In this document: positions 1 through 10,500 of the stretch, in pieces
Numbering within the stretch: position 1 is the stretch's first letter
Layout of the letters: every line of letters starts with the position of its first letter
Source of the DNA: Actinomadura terrae
GTDB taxonomy: Bacteria > Actinomycetota > Actinomycetes > Streptosporangiales > Streptosporangiaceae
Direction: 5' to 3'
DNA length: 64,000 nt
Assembly (NCBI RefSeq): GCF_022751215.1
Contig: NZ_JAICDG010000002.1
Span: 1,550,001 to 1,614,000, forward strand
Notes under the pieces: model-generated
The model's database searches: none
Seen by the model: the letters and a program-made list of their open reading frames with translations, nothing else
Told to the model about the DNA's origin: nothing
Program-made: the position numbers and the translations under genes

Positions 1-1
1 C

Positions 2-454
2 CTCGGCGTGGTGCCCGTCCCGTTCGGCGCGTTCGTCCGCTACCACGGGCGCAACCTGGTGGACCACTACGGCCCCGAGCGCGCGGCCCGGATCAGCCCG
101 CACCGCACGTTCCGGAACGCGGGGATCACGGTCGCGGGCTCGTCCGACTACCCGTGCGGCCCGCTTGAGCCGCTGTACGCGCTCCAGTCGATGACGACCC
201 GCCGCAGCCTGGACGGCACCGTCCTCGGCGAGGGGGAGCGGCTGACCCCGCGCGAGGCGCTGGAGGTCTACACGCTCGGGTCGGCCGCCGCGTCCGGCGA
301 GGAGCATGTCAAGGGCCGTATCGCGCCCGGCTATCTGGCCGACTTCACGGTCCTCGCCGAGGACCCGCTGCGCGCCGACCCCGAGCGCCTGGCCGACATC
401 CCCGTGACCGGCACCTGGGTCGGCGGCAGTCCCGTCTGGGAGAAGGGGAACTGA
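2..454 (+). CDS. Amidohydrolase family 3 protein, C-terminal part (5' end outside window)
   Basis: The reading frame is open from the left edge, so only the last ~150 residues are present. They match the C-terminal part of YtcJ-type metal-dependent amidohydrolases: an S-D-Y-P segment that resembles the late metal/substrate-binding Asp region of the TIM barrel (around base 150), then the typical closing stretch L-A-D-F-T-V-L-A-E-D-P (bases 340-365) that returns to the small beta-sandwich domain. The family hydrolyses amide or related C-N bonds; the substrate cannot be told. It ends 2 bases before the amidase start, so the two are probably one operon for breakdown of an amide compound. The metal-binding HxH is outside the window. 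Confidence 0.85.
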   Translation, partial: LGVVPVPFGAFVRYHGRNLVDHYGPERAARISPHRTFRNAGITVAGSSDYPCGPLEPLYALQSMTTRRSLDGTVLGEGERLTPREALEVYTLGSAAASGEEHVKGRIAPGYLADFTVLAEDPLRADPERLADIPVTGTWVGGSPVWEKGN

Positions 455-456
455 CG

Positions 457-1782
457 ATGGACGAGATCCTGGACGCCCCGATCCGCGAGCTGCGCGCCCG
501 CTACGCCGACGGTGCCGTCTCCCCGGCGGAGGTCGTCGAGATGGCGCTCGACCGCGTCGCACGGGACCCGCTGAGCGCCATCGCCCACGTCCGCGCCGAC
601 GAGGCCCGCGCGGAGGCGGCGCGCGCGTCCGAGCGGCACGCCGCCGGGGCCCCGCTCGGCCCGCTGGACGGCGTGCCCGTCGCGGTCAAGGCCATGATCG
701 CCATCGCGGGCATGCCGCAGGACGCGGGCTCGCGCGTCCTGGCTGGGGCGATCGCGCCGGAGGACGCGTCGGTGGTCGCCGCGCTGCGCCGCGCGGGCGC
801 GGTCATCGTCGCCTCCACCACGCAGGACGAGTTCGCCCTCACCACGCTCGGCCCGGCCCGCAACCCGTTCGACCCCGCGCGCACGGCGGGCGGGTCCAGC
901 GGCGGTTCGGCCGCGGCCGTCCGCGCCGGGATGTGCTTCGCCGCCCTCGGCACCGACACCGGCGGCAGCGTCCGCATCCCCGCCGCCTGCTGCGCGGTGG
1001 TCGGCCTCAAGCCCACCTACGGCCTCCTGCCCACCGAGGGGATCGTCCCGCTCGCCTGGTCGCTGGACCACGCCGGGCCGATCGGCCGCACCGTCGCCGA
1101 CGTCGCCCTCACGCTGGACGCCCTGCTCGCCGGTTCCGGCGACACCGGTTCCGGTGACCCGGCGCACCTGCCGGGACGGCGGATCGGCGTCCCCACCGAC
1201 GACTACCTGAGCGTCGTCGACCCGCACCTGTGCGACGACTTCACCACCGCGCTCGGCGCCGCCCGCGCCGCCGGGGCCGAGCTGGTCACCGTCGACCTTC
1301 CCGACCAGGAGGACGTCAAGGCCGTCCACTGGCCGGTCCTCTCCGCCGAGATGGCCGCCTACCACCGCCGCCGCTTCGGCGAGCCGGACGACCGCTACGG
1401 GACGGCGATGCGCGACGGCATCCTCGCGGGCGCCGGGGTGAAGACCGCCGACTACCTCGCCGCGCAGCGCGGCCGCCTCGTCCTGCGGTCCCGCCTCGAC
1501 GAGATCCTCACCGGCGTGGACGCGATCGCCCTGCCCACCATGGCCATCGACCCGCCGCCCCTCGGCCGGACCGAGGTGGACCTGGCCGGGGCACCCGAGG
1601 ACGCCGTGGCCGCGATGGTCCGGCTGACGTCCCTGGCCAACCACACCGGCCACCCGGCGGTGTCGGTCCCGGTGGGCACCGTCGCCCCGGGCCGCCCGTC
1701 CGGCGTCCAGCTCATCGCGCCCCACTACGGCGAGCGTGATCTCCTTTCCCTCGCCGCGGCCCTGGAGGCCCTGCGAAACTGA
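457..1782 (+). CDS. Amidase (amidase-signature family)
   Basis: A 441-residue amidase-signature hydrolase, normal length for the family. The Ser-cisSer-Lys triad is visible: Lys78 (PVAVK), cis-Ser147 in the G-G-S-S-G-G-S signature and nucleophile Ser171 in T-D-T-G-G-S, with the usual 24-residue spacing between the serines. It cleaves amides to carboxylate plus ammonia or amine in the cytoplasm; the substrate (aryl or alkyl amide, or allophanate-like) cannot be deduced. The ATG follows the amidohydrolase stop by two bases, so translation is probably coupled and the products may act in sequence on one nitrogenous substrate. Confidence 0.9.
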   Translation: MDEILDAPIRELRARYADGAVSPAEVVEMALDRVARDPLSAIAHVRADEARAEAARASERHAAGAPLGPLDGVPVAVKAMIAIAGMPQDAGSRVLAGAIAPEDASVVAALRRAGAVIVASTTQDEFALTTLGPARNPFDPARTAGGSSGGSAAAVRAGMCFAALGTDTGGSVRIPAACCAVVGLKPTYGLLPTEGIVPLAWSLDHAGPIGRTVADVALTLDALLAGSGDTGSGDPAHLPGRRIGVPTDDYLSVVDPHLCDDFTTALGAARAAGAELVTVDLPDQEDVKAVHWPVLSAEMAAYHRRRFGEPDDRYGTAMRDGILAGAGVKTADYLAAQRGRLVLRSRLDEILTGVDAIALPTMAIDPPPLGRTEVDLAGAPEDAVAAMVRLTSLANHTGHPAVSVPVGTVAPGRPSGVQLIAPHYGERDLLSLAAALEALRN

Positions 1783-1786
1783 GGGC

Positions 1787-3892
1787 ATGGCGGCAGGCGG
1801 TTCGGCGGGTGAACGGGGGCGGCGGGCGCGCGAGCAGGCGCTCGAACTGGCGCGGCGGTCGCGCGAGGCGTGGGCGGTGGCGGCGCGCTGGGAGGCGGGC
1901 GCCGAGGCCGAGCGGGTGGTCGCGGCCTCGCTCGTCAGCCTGACCGCCGTCGGCTGGCGGCTGCTGGTGGACCGGCACTGGCCGGGCACCCGCGCCGCGA
2001 ACATCGACATGATCCTCGTCGGTCCCGGCGGCGTGTTCGTCATCGACGTCAAGCGCTGGCGCGAGCCGCCGGAGGTCGTGGACGACCATCTGACCACCGG
2101 CGGCGAGAACCGCGACGGGGAGCTGGCCAAGCTGCTGGCGATGACGCGGACGGCCGACGAGCAGGTCGCCGCGCTCGGCATGTCGCCGGTCGCGCTGCGC
2201 CCGCTCATGGTGTTCGCGGGGCACCGCCTCGACGTGCGCCTCGGCCGGGCTCGGCTGCTCGGCCATCCCGACCTCGTCCACGCGCTGGTCGCCGAACCGA
2301 AACGGCTGACCCCGGCGCTCGTGCGCATCGTCGGCGACCACCTGGCCCAGGCGTTCCCCGCCTACGAGTCCACCGCGTTGAAGGAAGGCACCGCGCCCGC
2401 CGACATGGCCGACGACGCCCTTTTCCAGACCGAGGACGTCGAGAAGGCCGCGATGGAATCGCTGCTGCACGCGCCGATCGAGCAGTGGATGACGTTTCTG
2501 GACTCCGACCAGGTGGCCCTCGCGCGCCGCGACTGGAGCGGGCCCGCGCGCATCACCGGCCCGGCCGGAACGGGAAAGACCGTCGTCGGGCTGCACCGCG
2601 CCGCCCATCTCGCCGGACGGACCTCGGGCCGCATCCTCTACGTCACGTTCGTCAACAATCTGCCGCGCGTGCAGAAGCAGCTCTTCGGACGGATGGCCTC
2701 CACCTTCGCCGACCGCGTCGAATTCCGCAGCCTGCACGGATGGGCGTCGGCGTTCCTCGCCGAACGCGGTGTCGCGCTGACGCTGAATCCGCCGCGCGCC
2801 GACGACGCGTTCTCGCGCGCGTGGGTGACGGTCGGCCGCGACAGCGCGCTCGCCGAGATCGACCCGAGCCCCGGATACTGGCGCGAGGAGATCGACCACG
2901 TCATCAAGGGACGCGGGCTGACCTCCCTGGAGGAGTACCGCACGGTCGCCCGGCACGGACGCCGTACCGCGCTCCAGCCCGCGCACCGCGAAGCCGCCTG
3001 GCTGCTCTACGAGGAATACGAGATGCTGCGCGAAGCGCGCGGCGTCGGCGACTTCAACGACGTGCTCTCCGCGGCCCTGGAAGAACTGCGCGAACGCCCC
3101 GCCGATCCGCCTTATTCCGCCGTCATCGTGGACGAGGTCCAAGACCTCACGCTGATCGGCGTCAGGCTGCTGCACGCCATTTCCGGCGACGGTCCGAACG
3201 GCCTGCTGCTGATCGGCGACGGTCAGCAGGCGGTCTATCCGGGCGGTTTCCGGCTCGCGGACGCGGGGATCGCCGTGAAAGGTCGAGGCGCCGTCCTGCG
3301 CACCAACTACCGGAACGCCGCGCGCATCCTAGAAGCGGCGATGGAGGTCGTTTCCGACGACCCCTTCGACGACCTCGACGGCCCCAACCCGAACGGTCGC
3401 CGCACGGTCGATCTCACCTATCACGAAGGAGAGGTCCTCCGGGTGGACGCGGCCGACGAGGAGGACCACGACCGCCGCCTCATCGAGGCGATCAGGGCCC
3501 TGCCCGAACGCGACGGCGGCGGCGCCACCGCGCTCGCCGACTCGGTGGTCCTGTGCCGCTCGCTCCGCGAGATCGAGCAGTACCACCGCCTGTTCGCCCG
3601 CGAGGGGATCCCCGTCCTGCGCCTGGAGAGCTACGACGGCCGCCCGGTCGAGGCGATCAAACTCGGCACCTACCGCCGCGCCAAGGGCCTCGAATTCAAG
3701 AACGTCTTTCTCCCGCATTTCGACAACGACCTTTCGCCGGAAAGGGACGCGGGAGCCGCCGAGCGGGAACGCGCGGAACTGGCCCGCCGCCAGTTGTTCG
3801 TCGCGATGACGCGCGCCCGCGACCTGCTCTGGCTCGGCTGTGCCGACAAGTCCCACGAAAACGGGCGAACGGCGGGCAACGCGGAGCTATAG
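1787..3892 (+). CDS. NERD-domain superfamily I (UvrD/Rep-like) helicase
   Basis: A ~701-residue protein. An N-terminal NERD nuclease-related domain (about residues 30-200, with D-V-K-R-W as the nuclease-type D..xK element) is followed by a superfamily I helicase: Walker A G-P-A-G-T-G-K-T at ~258-265, Walker B D-E-V-Q-D at ~449, motif V-like G-L-E-F-K-N-V near residue 630 and motif VI V-A-M-T-R-A-R near the end. This architecture suggests DNA unwinding coupled to nuclease action in repair or in defence against foreign DNA. The ATG at 1787, 4 bases past the amidase stop, is preferred over an in-frame start at 1736 that would overlap the amidase. It may be co-transcribed with the amidase but is functionally unrelated. 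Confidence 0.88.
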   Translation: MAAGGSAGERGRRAREQALELARRSREAWAVAARWEAGAEAERVVAASLVSLTAVGWRLLVDRHWPGTRAANIDMILVGPGGVFVIDVKRWREPPEVVDDHLTTGGENRDGELAKLLAMTRTADEQVAALGMSPVALRPLMVFAGHRLDVRLGRARLLGHPDLVHALVAEPKRLTPALVRIVGDHLAQAFPAYESTALKEGTAPADMADDALFQTEDVEKAAMESLLHAPIEQWMTFLDSDQVALARRDWSGPARITGPAGTGKTVVGLHRAAHLAGRTSGRILYVTFVNNLPRVQKQLFGRMASTFADRVEFRSLHGWASAFLAERGVALTLNPPRADDAFSRAWVTVGRDSALAEIDPSPGYWREEIDHVIKGRGLTSLEEYRTVARHGRRTALQPAHREAAWLLYEEYEMLREARGVGDFNDVLSAALEELRERPADPPYSAVIVDEVQDLTLIGVRLLHAISGDGPNGLLLIGDGQQAVYPGGFRLADAGIAVKGRGAVLRTNYRNAARILEAAMEVVSDDPFDDLDGPNPNGRRTVDLTYHEGEVLRVDAADEEDHDRRLIEAIRALPERDGGGATALADSVVLCRSLREIEQYHRLFAREGIPVLRLESYDGRPVEAIKLGTYRRAKGLEFKNVFLPHFDNDLSPERDAGAAERERAELARRQLFVAMTRARDLLWLGCADKSHENGRTAGNAEL

Positions 3893-3963
3893 TGCACGGC
3901 GATAGGGGTGGGCCGAAACAGCGGTTCACGGCAACCCGCGAGCGAGAGGCAGGATCCCCCGAC

Positions 3964-4785
3964 ATGCCGGACGCCGGACAACGCCCCGACCAGCAGGAAC
4001 CGATCGACCAGACCGACCTGCAAACCGACCGGCCCCATTCGGCGCGGGTCTACGACTACATCATGGGCGGCAAGGACAACTTCGTCGCCGACCGGGAGAC
4101 CGCCGCCACCGTCCTCGCCGACTGGCCGGGCCTGCGCACCTCCATGCTCGCCAACCGCGCCTGCATGCACCGCATGGCCCGCCACCTCGCCGACCAGGGG
4201 ATACGGCAGTTCATCGACGTCGGCACCGGCATCCCGTCCTCGCCGAACCTGCACGAGGTCGTGCAGGAGGCGGCCCCGGACGCGCGGGTCGTCTACGTCG
4301 ACAACGACCCGATCGTCCTGGCCCACGCGCGGGCGCTGCTGGCCAGCTCACCGGAGGGCCGCACCGCCTACATCCAGGCCGACATGCGCTCGCCTGGAAC
4401 GCTCCTCGACGACCCCGCGCTCGCCGCGACCCTCGACCTGACCCGCCCGGTCGCGCTCACGCTGATCGCCGTCCTCCAGTTCGTGGAGGACGCGCAGGCG
4501 CTGGTGGAGGCGCTCGTCGCGCCGCTCCCGTCCGGCAGCTACCTCGCGCTCACGATCCCCACCGGCGACCTCGCGCCCGAGTCCGCGCACCTCGCCGCCG
4601 AGTACACCCGCCGCGGCATCCCCATGTACCTGCGCGACCGCGCGCAGGTGGAACGCCTGATCGCCGGGCTGGAACCGGTGGCACCGGGCGTCGTCCCGAT
4701 GCCGCGCTGGCACCCCGCCCCCGGCGAGGAGATCCTGCCCGACACCGCCACCAACATGTACGCCGTCGCCGCCCGCAAGCCGTAA
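3964..4785 (+). CDS. DUF574 / SAV2177-family SAM-dependent methyltransferase
   Basis: 273 residues from an ATG preceded by a GAGGCAGG-type ribosome site. The diagnostic family signature S-A-R-V-Y-D-Y-I-M-G-G-K-D-N-F lies near residues 28-42, followed by the SAM-binding loop F-I-D-V-G-T-G-I-P and the acidic motif V-Y-V-D-N-D-P. The family is expanded in actinomycetes as stand-alone putative methyltransferases, and the acceptor is unknown. It is separated by 71 bases from the helicase and by 78 bases from the following P450. The P450 is a conceivable partner, but nothing in the sequence proves it. Confidence 0.9.
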   Translation: MPDAGQRPDQQEPIDQTDLQTDRPHSARVYDYIMGGKDNFVADRETAATVLADWPGLRTSMLANRACMHRMARHLADQGIRQFIDVGTGIPSSPNLHEVVQEAAPDARVVYVDNDPIVLAHARALLASSPEGRTAYIQADMRSPGTLLDDPALAATLDLTRPVALTLIAVLQFVEDAQALVEALVAPLPSGSYLALTIPTGDLAPESAHLAAEYTRRGIPMYLRDRAQVERLIAGLEPVAPGVVPMPRWHPAPGEEILPDTATNMYAVAARKP

Positions 4786-4863
4786 CCGATGTGCGCCCGG
4801 CCGATTGCCGGGCATGAATGCATCGCGGCCATCGAAACAGCCGAAACGCGGGAGAGCTCCGAA

Positions 4864-6243
4864 ATGCGCGGCAGCGGCATCACCCCATCGCAGATTCCCG
4901 GGCCGTCCGCGGAGGGCGACGGCGCGCAGGCCATCGTGGCCGCCGGTGGGCTGCACAACTACCAGCTCGGCCTGCACGCCGAGTACGGGCCCGTGGTGCG
5001 CTTCCCCCTCCCCGGCGCGGGCCTCGCGGTGTCGGTCGCCGACCCGGTGCTGCTGGAGGCCACCGCGAAGATCAACAAGCGGCCGGAGCGGCTGTTCGAG
5101 TTCCTCGCCCCGCTCCAGGAGGCGGGCAACCTGCAAACGCTCCCGGCCGACGAGCACGGCCCGTGGCGCCGCGTGATGCTGTCGGTGCTGGCCGGACGCC
5201 CCTCCCACGAGGCCCACTTCGCGCACTTCACCGCCCTCGCGACCGACCTGGCCGACCACTGGGAGACCCGCGCCGCGTCCGGCCCTGCTGCTGGTGGGGG
5301 GACGACCCCCCACACCCCCCGGAACGGCACTATCACCTCCCAGAAGGACCTGAGCGAACTCTCCCTACGCATGATCTGCCGCTACTCCCTCGGCAGCGGC
5401 CTCACGCCCGAGGAGTCCGGACGCGTCGTCTCCGCCTTCGAGGCCGTCCTCACCGAGTACCTGGGCCGCCTCTACCAGCCGGACGCCCCCGACACCTCCG
5501 ACGCCGCCGACGAGGGCCTCGCCTACCTGCGCGCGACCGTCGACAGGGTCCTCGCGGCCCACCGCGAGAGCACCGGCCGCAGCGACATGATCGCCGCGCT
5601 GGTCGAGTCGGGCGAGTCCCCGGCGCGCATCCGCGACTCGGTGCTGATGACCATGCTCGCCGCCCACCACACGACGGGCGTCGCGATCTCCTGGGTGCTC
5701 TACACGCTGGCTCAGCACCCGGACATCGCCGGACGTGTCGCCGCCGAACTCGACAATGTCCTCGGCGACCGCGCCGTCCCCGAATACGCCGACCTGAAGA
5801 AACTGAAGTACCTCGACCGGGTCCTCAGAGAAACAATGCGCCTGTACCCGCCGGGCCCCTACGGAGCCCGAGAGGCCACCGAAGACCTCACAATCGGCGA
5901 CTACGAAATTCCGGCCGGGACGACCATCTTCTACCCCTTCTGGGCCGTCCACCTCAACCCCCGATACTGGCCGGACCCGCACGTGTTCGACCCCGACCGG
6001 TTCACCCCCGAGGCGTCGGCGGGCCGCCCCCAGCTCGCCTACATCCCGTTCGGAATCGGCCCCCGCAGCTGCGAGGGCGCCGCCCTCGCGATGGTCGAGG
6101 CGGAACTCGTCCTCGCCGTCCTGCTGAAGCGATTCGAGTTCCGCCTCGCCCCAGGCCACACGGTGACCCCCACAGAACGCTTCGTCCTATGGGCGGCCAA
6201 CGACATCCACCTGGACCTCACCCCCCGGGCGCGTCCGCATTAG
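4864..6243 (+). CDS. Cytochrome P450
   Basis: A ~459-residue soluble bacterial P450. The oxygen-binding I-helix A-A-H-H-T-T-G is near residue 267, ExxR is E323-T-M-R326, and the haem loop F-G-I-G-P-R-S-C-E-G places the thiolate ligand at Cys403. The ATG at 4864 with GGGAGAG ~8 bases upstream is preferred over 4789, which would add an untypical leader. It catalyses NAD(P)H-dependent mono-oxygenation through redox partners not encoded nearby; the substrate is unknown. A Gly/Pro/Thr-rich insert (~residues 141-155) is encoded by a near-perfect G/C hairpin and looks like an in-frame insertion between helices. Confidence 0.93.
   Translation: MRGSGITPSQIPGPSAEGDGAQAIVAAGGLHNYQLGLHAEYGPVVRFPLPGAGLAVSVADPVLLEATAKINKRPERLFEFLAPLQEAGNLQTLPADEHGPWRRVMLSVLAGRPSHEAHFAHFTALATDLADHWETRAASGPAAGGGTTPHTPRNGTITSQKDLSELSLRMICRYSLGSGLTPEESGRVVSAFEAVLTEYLGRLYQPDAPDTSDAADEGLAYLRATVDRVLAAHRESTGRSDMIAALVESGESPARIRDSVLMTMLAAHHTTGVAISWVLYTLAQHPDIAGRVAAELDNVLGDRAVPEYADLKKLKYLDRVLRETMRLYPPGPYGAREATEDLTIGDYEIPAGTTIFYPFWAVHLNPRYWPDPHVFDPDRFTPEASAGRPQLAYIPFGIGPRSCEGAALAMVEAELVLAVLLKRFEFRLAPGHTVTPTERFVLWAANDIHLDLTPRARPH
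5294..5313. repeat. G6/C6 palindromic hairpin inside the P450 gene
   Basis: An 8-bp perfect inverted repeat (GTGGGGGG / CCCCCCAC) closes an ACGA loop, and a further ACACCCCCC follows. It encodes a Gly-Gly-Gly-Thr-Thr-Pro stretch foreign to the P450 fold. It looks like a small dispersed palindromic element that landed in frame. Confidence 0.6.
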
Positions 6244-6320
6244 GCCAGCGGCATAGGTCATCCAGACGCCCACGGCCCGCGAACAGGAGGGAGAACGAGA
6301 CCGAACACGGGGGCCGCATC

Positions 6321-7490
6321 ATGGGGGACTTGTTCAAGCTGCTGGAGAGCCGGGTGGGCGCCAACGCGCGGCGCGCCGTCGAGATCTACGCGCGTGAGGT
6401 GCCCGAGTTCCGCGCCGTGGCCGCCGACGCCTCGGCGCGGGAGGCGCTCGTGGAGTTCTCGGTGCTGCTGCGGCGCCGGACCGTCGAACTGGCCGTCGAC
6501 GAAATGCCCCTGAGCAGCGACGATTTAGCGGCCATCGCCGCCGCCGGACGCGAACGCGCCCTGGCCGGGATGTCCCTGAAGGCCCACGACCACGTCCTCG
6601 GCCTGCACTCGGCCCTGGCGGTGCAGGAGCTGCACGAGGCGGCCGGGCCGGGCGAGGCGGACGCGCTCATGCGGCTCCTCGGCTGGCTCGGCCCCCAGGG
6701 CACGGCGGCCAAGGACGCCTACACCCACGGATTCCTGGACGGGCAGAGGAACGTCCTGACCTTCGCCCACCGCGTCCAGCAGCTCGCCGAGGCGCTGCTG
6801 ACCGGCGACCCGGTCGCGTCCGGGCTGGCCGAGGTCCTCGGCCTCCCGCTCGCCGCCGGCTACACGGTGACGGTCGTCCGGATCGCCGGACGCGGCCCCG
6901 ACACGCCCGCGGCGGAACGCCAGAAGATCGTCGGTGCCCTGACCGCCGAGCACCGGGTGCCGTTGCGGTGGCGCGAGCCGCTCGAAGTCGTCGCGCTCGT
7001 CCCCGGCGACACCGCGCAGGCCCGCGTCCGGCGGAGTGCGCTCGACTTCGCCCGCGCGGTGGCGGGCGCGGTCGGGCGGCCCTGCGCCGTCGGGGCGTCG
7101 AGCGCGCGCCGGCACGCGCTGCCCGACGCGCTGGCGATGGCGCGGCGGATCGCCGAGGCCGCGCCGCTGCGCGCCGTCCCGCGCGAGGTCAGCACGCTCC
7201 AGGACGTCTTCGTCGAGCTCGGCGCCGGACGGCTGCCCGAGGTCGAGCGCTGGCTGCGCCAGGTGGCCCAGCAGCTCGCGCGCGGCCCCGACCTGGTCAC
7301 CACCCTCGACGCCTACTACCGGCACGACATGAACCGGCTGGCCACCGCGTCCCACCTGCACATCCATCCCCGCACCGTCGACTACCGGCTGCACCGGGCG
7401 CGCGAGCTGACCGGCATCGCGCCCGCCACCGCGCACGGCGTGCGCGTGCTGACCGCGGCGGTGGCGCGCGTGCTGGCCGTCAACCCGTGA
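6321..7490 (+). CDS. PucR-type helix-turn-helix transcriptional regulator
   Basis: 389 residues from the ATG at 6321. The N-terminal ~170 residues form an alpha-helical sensor-like region, the middle (~170-280) looks like a GGDEF-like/CdaR-type linker, and the C-terminus carries the PucR/CdaR helix-turn-helix: L-D-A-Y-Y-R-H-D-M-N-R-L-A followed by H-P-R-T-V-D-Y-R-L-H-R-A-R-E-L. Such proteins regulate purine, sugar-acid or other metabolic genes; the ligand is unknown. It follows the P450 by 77 bases on the same strand and converges on the carboxylase gene, so the P450 is the most plausible local target. Confidence 0.82.
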   Translation: MGDLFKLLESRVGANARRAVEIYAREVPEFRAVAADASAREALVEFSVLLRRRTVELAVDEMPLSSDDLAAIAAAGRERALAGMSLKAHDHVLGLHSALAVQELHEAAGPGEADALMRLLGWLGPQGTAAKDAYTHGFLDGQRNVLTFAHRVQQLAEALLTGDPVASGLAEVLGLPLAAGYTVTVVRIAGRGPDTPAAERQKIVGALTAEHRVPLRWREPLEVVALVPGDTAQARVRRSALDFARAVAGAVGRPCAVGASSARRHALPDALAMARRIAEAAPLRAVPREVSTLQDVFVELGAGRLPEVERWLRQVAQQLARGPDLVTTLDAYYRHDMNRLATASHLHIHPRTVDYRLHRARELTGIAPATAHGVRVLTAAVARVLAVNP

Positions 7491-7504
7491 CGCCCGGCGG
7501 CCGG

Positions 7505-10500
7505 TCAGCGCGTGATGGCCGCGATGATCCGCGGACGCAGCTCGGCGGCACCGATCACCGCGTCCACCGAGCCGACCTCGACCGCGCGCCGGATGTCGTG
7601 GACGCGGTCGAACTCCGCCGCGACCTCGTTGAGCTTCTCCGTCCGGACGGACGAGCGCAGCTCGTCCAGCTCGGCGGTCAGCGTCGCGCGCTCGGCGCCG
7701 GACGCGGCCGTGACCCGGCCCTCCAGGTCCCGGACGCGGGGGTCGGCGGCCGTGCGGGCGTTGACCTCCCCGGCGAACACCGCCGCCGCGGCGGGCGCCC
7801 CGCCGAGCACGGACGCGAACGAGCCCTCCAGCGCGAGCACGGTCATGTTCGGGTTCAGCGCCTTGGAGAACACCACGAACGCGCCGCCGTGGTACCGCGA
7901 GATCACGCAGAACACGATGGGCCCGCGGAAGTTCACGATCGCGCGGCCGATCTCCGCGCCGTACTCCAGCTGGAGCTTGCGCATCGACTCCGGCGACCCG
8001 TCGAAGCCCGACAGGTTCGCCAGCACCACCAGCGGACGGTTGCCGCTGGCCGCGTTGATCGCGCGGGCGGCCTTCTTCGACGACTGCGGGAACAGCGTGC
8101 CCGCCGTGTAGCTGTCGGGCCCGTCGGTGGGCGGGAAGCCGCGCCGGGGCACCGCCTGCGACTCGATGCCGAGCAGGCAGGCGGGCTGCCCGCCGAGGTG
8201 GACGTCCTGCACGACCGCCGTCTCGGCGTCGGCCATGCCCGCCCAGCGCTCCAGCACCGGGTGGTCCTGGTCCGACAGCGCCCGCATGACGGTCCGGATG
8301 TCGAACGGCTTCTTGCGGTCCGGGTTGGCCTCGGCGGAGAAGATCTCCCCGACCGTGGCGAAGTCGCTGCCCGCCACCGTGTGCGGGAAGGACGACACGT
8401 CCCGGTCGACGGGGTCGGTAGTGCTCGCCCGGCGCGGCCCGTCCTCCCCAGGCGCAACATAAGTGTGGTCGTAATGCGCCATGAGAACATCCCGCGCGGC
8501 GGCCAGGTTCGGCGCCCAGTACTGCGCCTGCCCGTTCGGCCCCATCACGCGGTCGTAGCCGCCGATGCCGAAGTTGTCCTCCGCCGACACGCCGCCGGAG
8601 AAGTCGAGCGCCTGCTTGCCGGTCAGCACCATCGCCGAGTCCGGCGTCATCACGAGGATGCCCTTGGTGTGCATGAGCATCGTCGCCTCGGCGTTCCAGT
8701 ACGGCTGCGCGCCGACGTTGATGCCCGCGACGACGATGTTGATCTCGCCGCCGTCCTGGGTGAACTCGACGATCCGCTTGAGCGCGGCGGCGACCCAGTC
8801 CATGTTCTCGGTGCCGGACTCCATCGAGACCCGGGCGCCCGACGACAGCGCGTACCACTCCAGCGGCACCCGCATCCGCTCGGCGAGGTCCAGCGCGCCG
8901 ATCACGCGGCGGCACTCCGGCTCCGACAGCGCGCCGAGCGACTTGGTCGGGTCGCCGAGCAGCACGACCCGGCTGACGCCCTGCGGGTGCCGCGCGGTCC
9001 GCGTCGTGACGACGCCCGCGACCATCGCGGCCGTGTTGCGCCCCTTCGGACGGTCCACCGGCACCAGCGCGTGCGTCTCGTCGAGGTCGTGCTCGACGAA
9101 GTCGCCGAGCAGCCCCACCAGCTCGTACGGGTAGACGGTGTTGCGGCTGCTCGCGCGCAGCACCTTCTGCCGGTAGCCGTCGATCGGCTCGACCGGCGCG
9201 TCGGACGGCGCGCCGATGTGCAGTTCGCTGCGTCCGGCCGCGTCGAAGGTGACCCGGACGGCGATCTTGCGCAGCTCCCCGGTCCGCTCGTGGCGGTGCC
9301 GGGCGATGAACAGCATCTCCTCCAGGCCCGCGCCCGCCGCCGTCGGCAGCACGCGCTCGGCGATCGTCTCCAGCTCGGCGCGGGTCATGTGGCTCGGCGG
9401 CCACACGTAGATGACGACGCGGTTGGTGGGGAACAGCTTCTTGGACGGCCGCCGCGACCGCGCCCGCCGGATCGAGTCCAGGCACGCGGCGATGGTGTCC
9501 TCCGCGGTCGGCAGCGCGACGAGCCTGCCGTCCAGGTCGCGCAGCTCGGTCAGGTCGCGGACCTGCGCGAACGCCACGAGCCTGTCGTCGGACGGGTTGC
9601 CCCGCGCCACCGCCTGGAACAGGTAGACCTCCTCGTCGGAGGACGGCAGCCGGGTCAGGTCGAACTCGCTCAGCCGCTCGATCTGCATCCGGTGCGCGAT
9701 GTAGGGGTGCAGGCCCCGGATCAGCCGCTCCTCGACCATCCCGCCCTCGGACGGGCGGAACGTGAAGTGGTGGTGCATCACGGCGCCGCCGCTGCCCGCG
9801 ACGGTCGCGGTCACCCGCCGGACCGGCTCCGGCAGCGGGTGGGCGTCGATGACCTCCTGCAACGCCTCCGCCATCGCGCCGAAGTCCTCCGGCTGCCGCT
9901 CCCAGGCGAGGTAGATGTCGGCGTCGATGGCCTCCTCGCCGCGCGCCAGCTCGGCGAGGCCGTCCAGCGCGCCGCCGAGGGCCTCGAAGCCCACCGCCGC
10001 CGACACCACGGCCGAGCCCGCGCGCTCGGCGACGACGAACGTGCAGCCCGCGGCCTCCCGCGTCCGGACGCCGGTGATCCCCTTGTTGCCGTAGTAGCGG
10101 CGGGTCAGCACCTCCAGCAGGATCGAGTTGTCCCGGCCGTCGCGGCCGAGGCGCTGGCCGAGCAGCCGCACGAGCGGCTCGGTGCTGCGGACCATCTCGG
10201 CGATGCGCTCGCCGCGCTCCGGCGCGTCGGGGTTGGCGTCCAGGTGCCGCAGGTGCTTGCGGACCTCGGCGTAGACGCGGGCGCGGTTGCGGCGCAGCAG
10301 CGGCTGCGCGAACCAGGCGAACACCACGCCGCGCGCGAGGTCGCAGACGACGGGGAAGCGCACCTGCGTCGCCGCGACCAGCCGCTCCAGCGCGAGGCCC
10401 ACGTCCTCGCGCAGCGTCAGGTCGGGCGGCGGCTCCCGCAGCCACGCCCGCAGCAGCGCCACGATCACCGCCGTGTCGGCGGCGGCGCGCTGCTGCGACA

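Noticed and set aside
331..2328. 665-residue minus-strand open frame
   Set aside because: Arg/Gly/Ala-rich shadow of the amidase and helicase genes; no domain or ribosome site.
6525..10445. 1,306-residue minus-strand frame
   Set aside because: Out-of-frame shadow of the carboxylase gene and of PucR.
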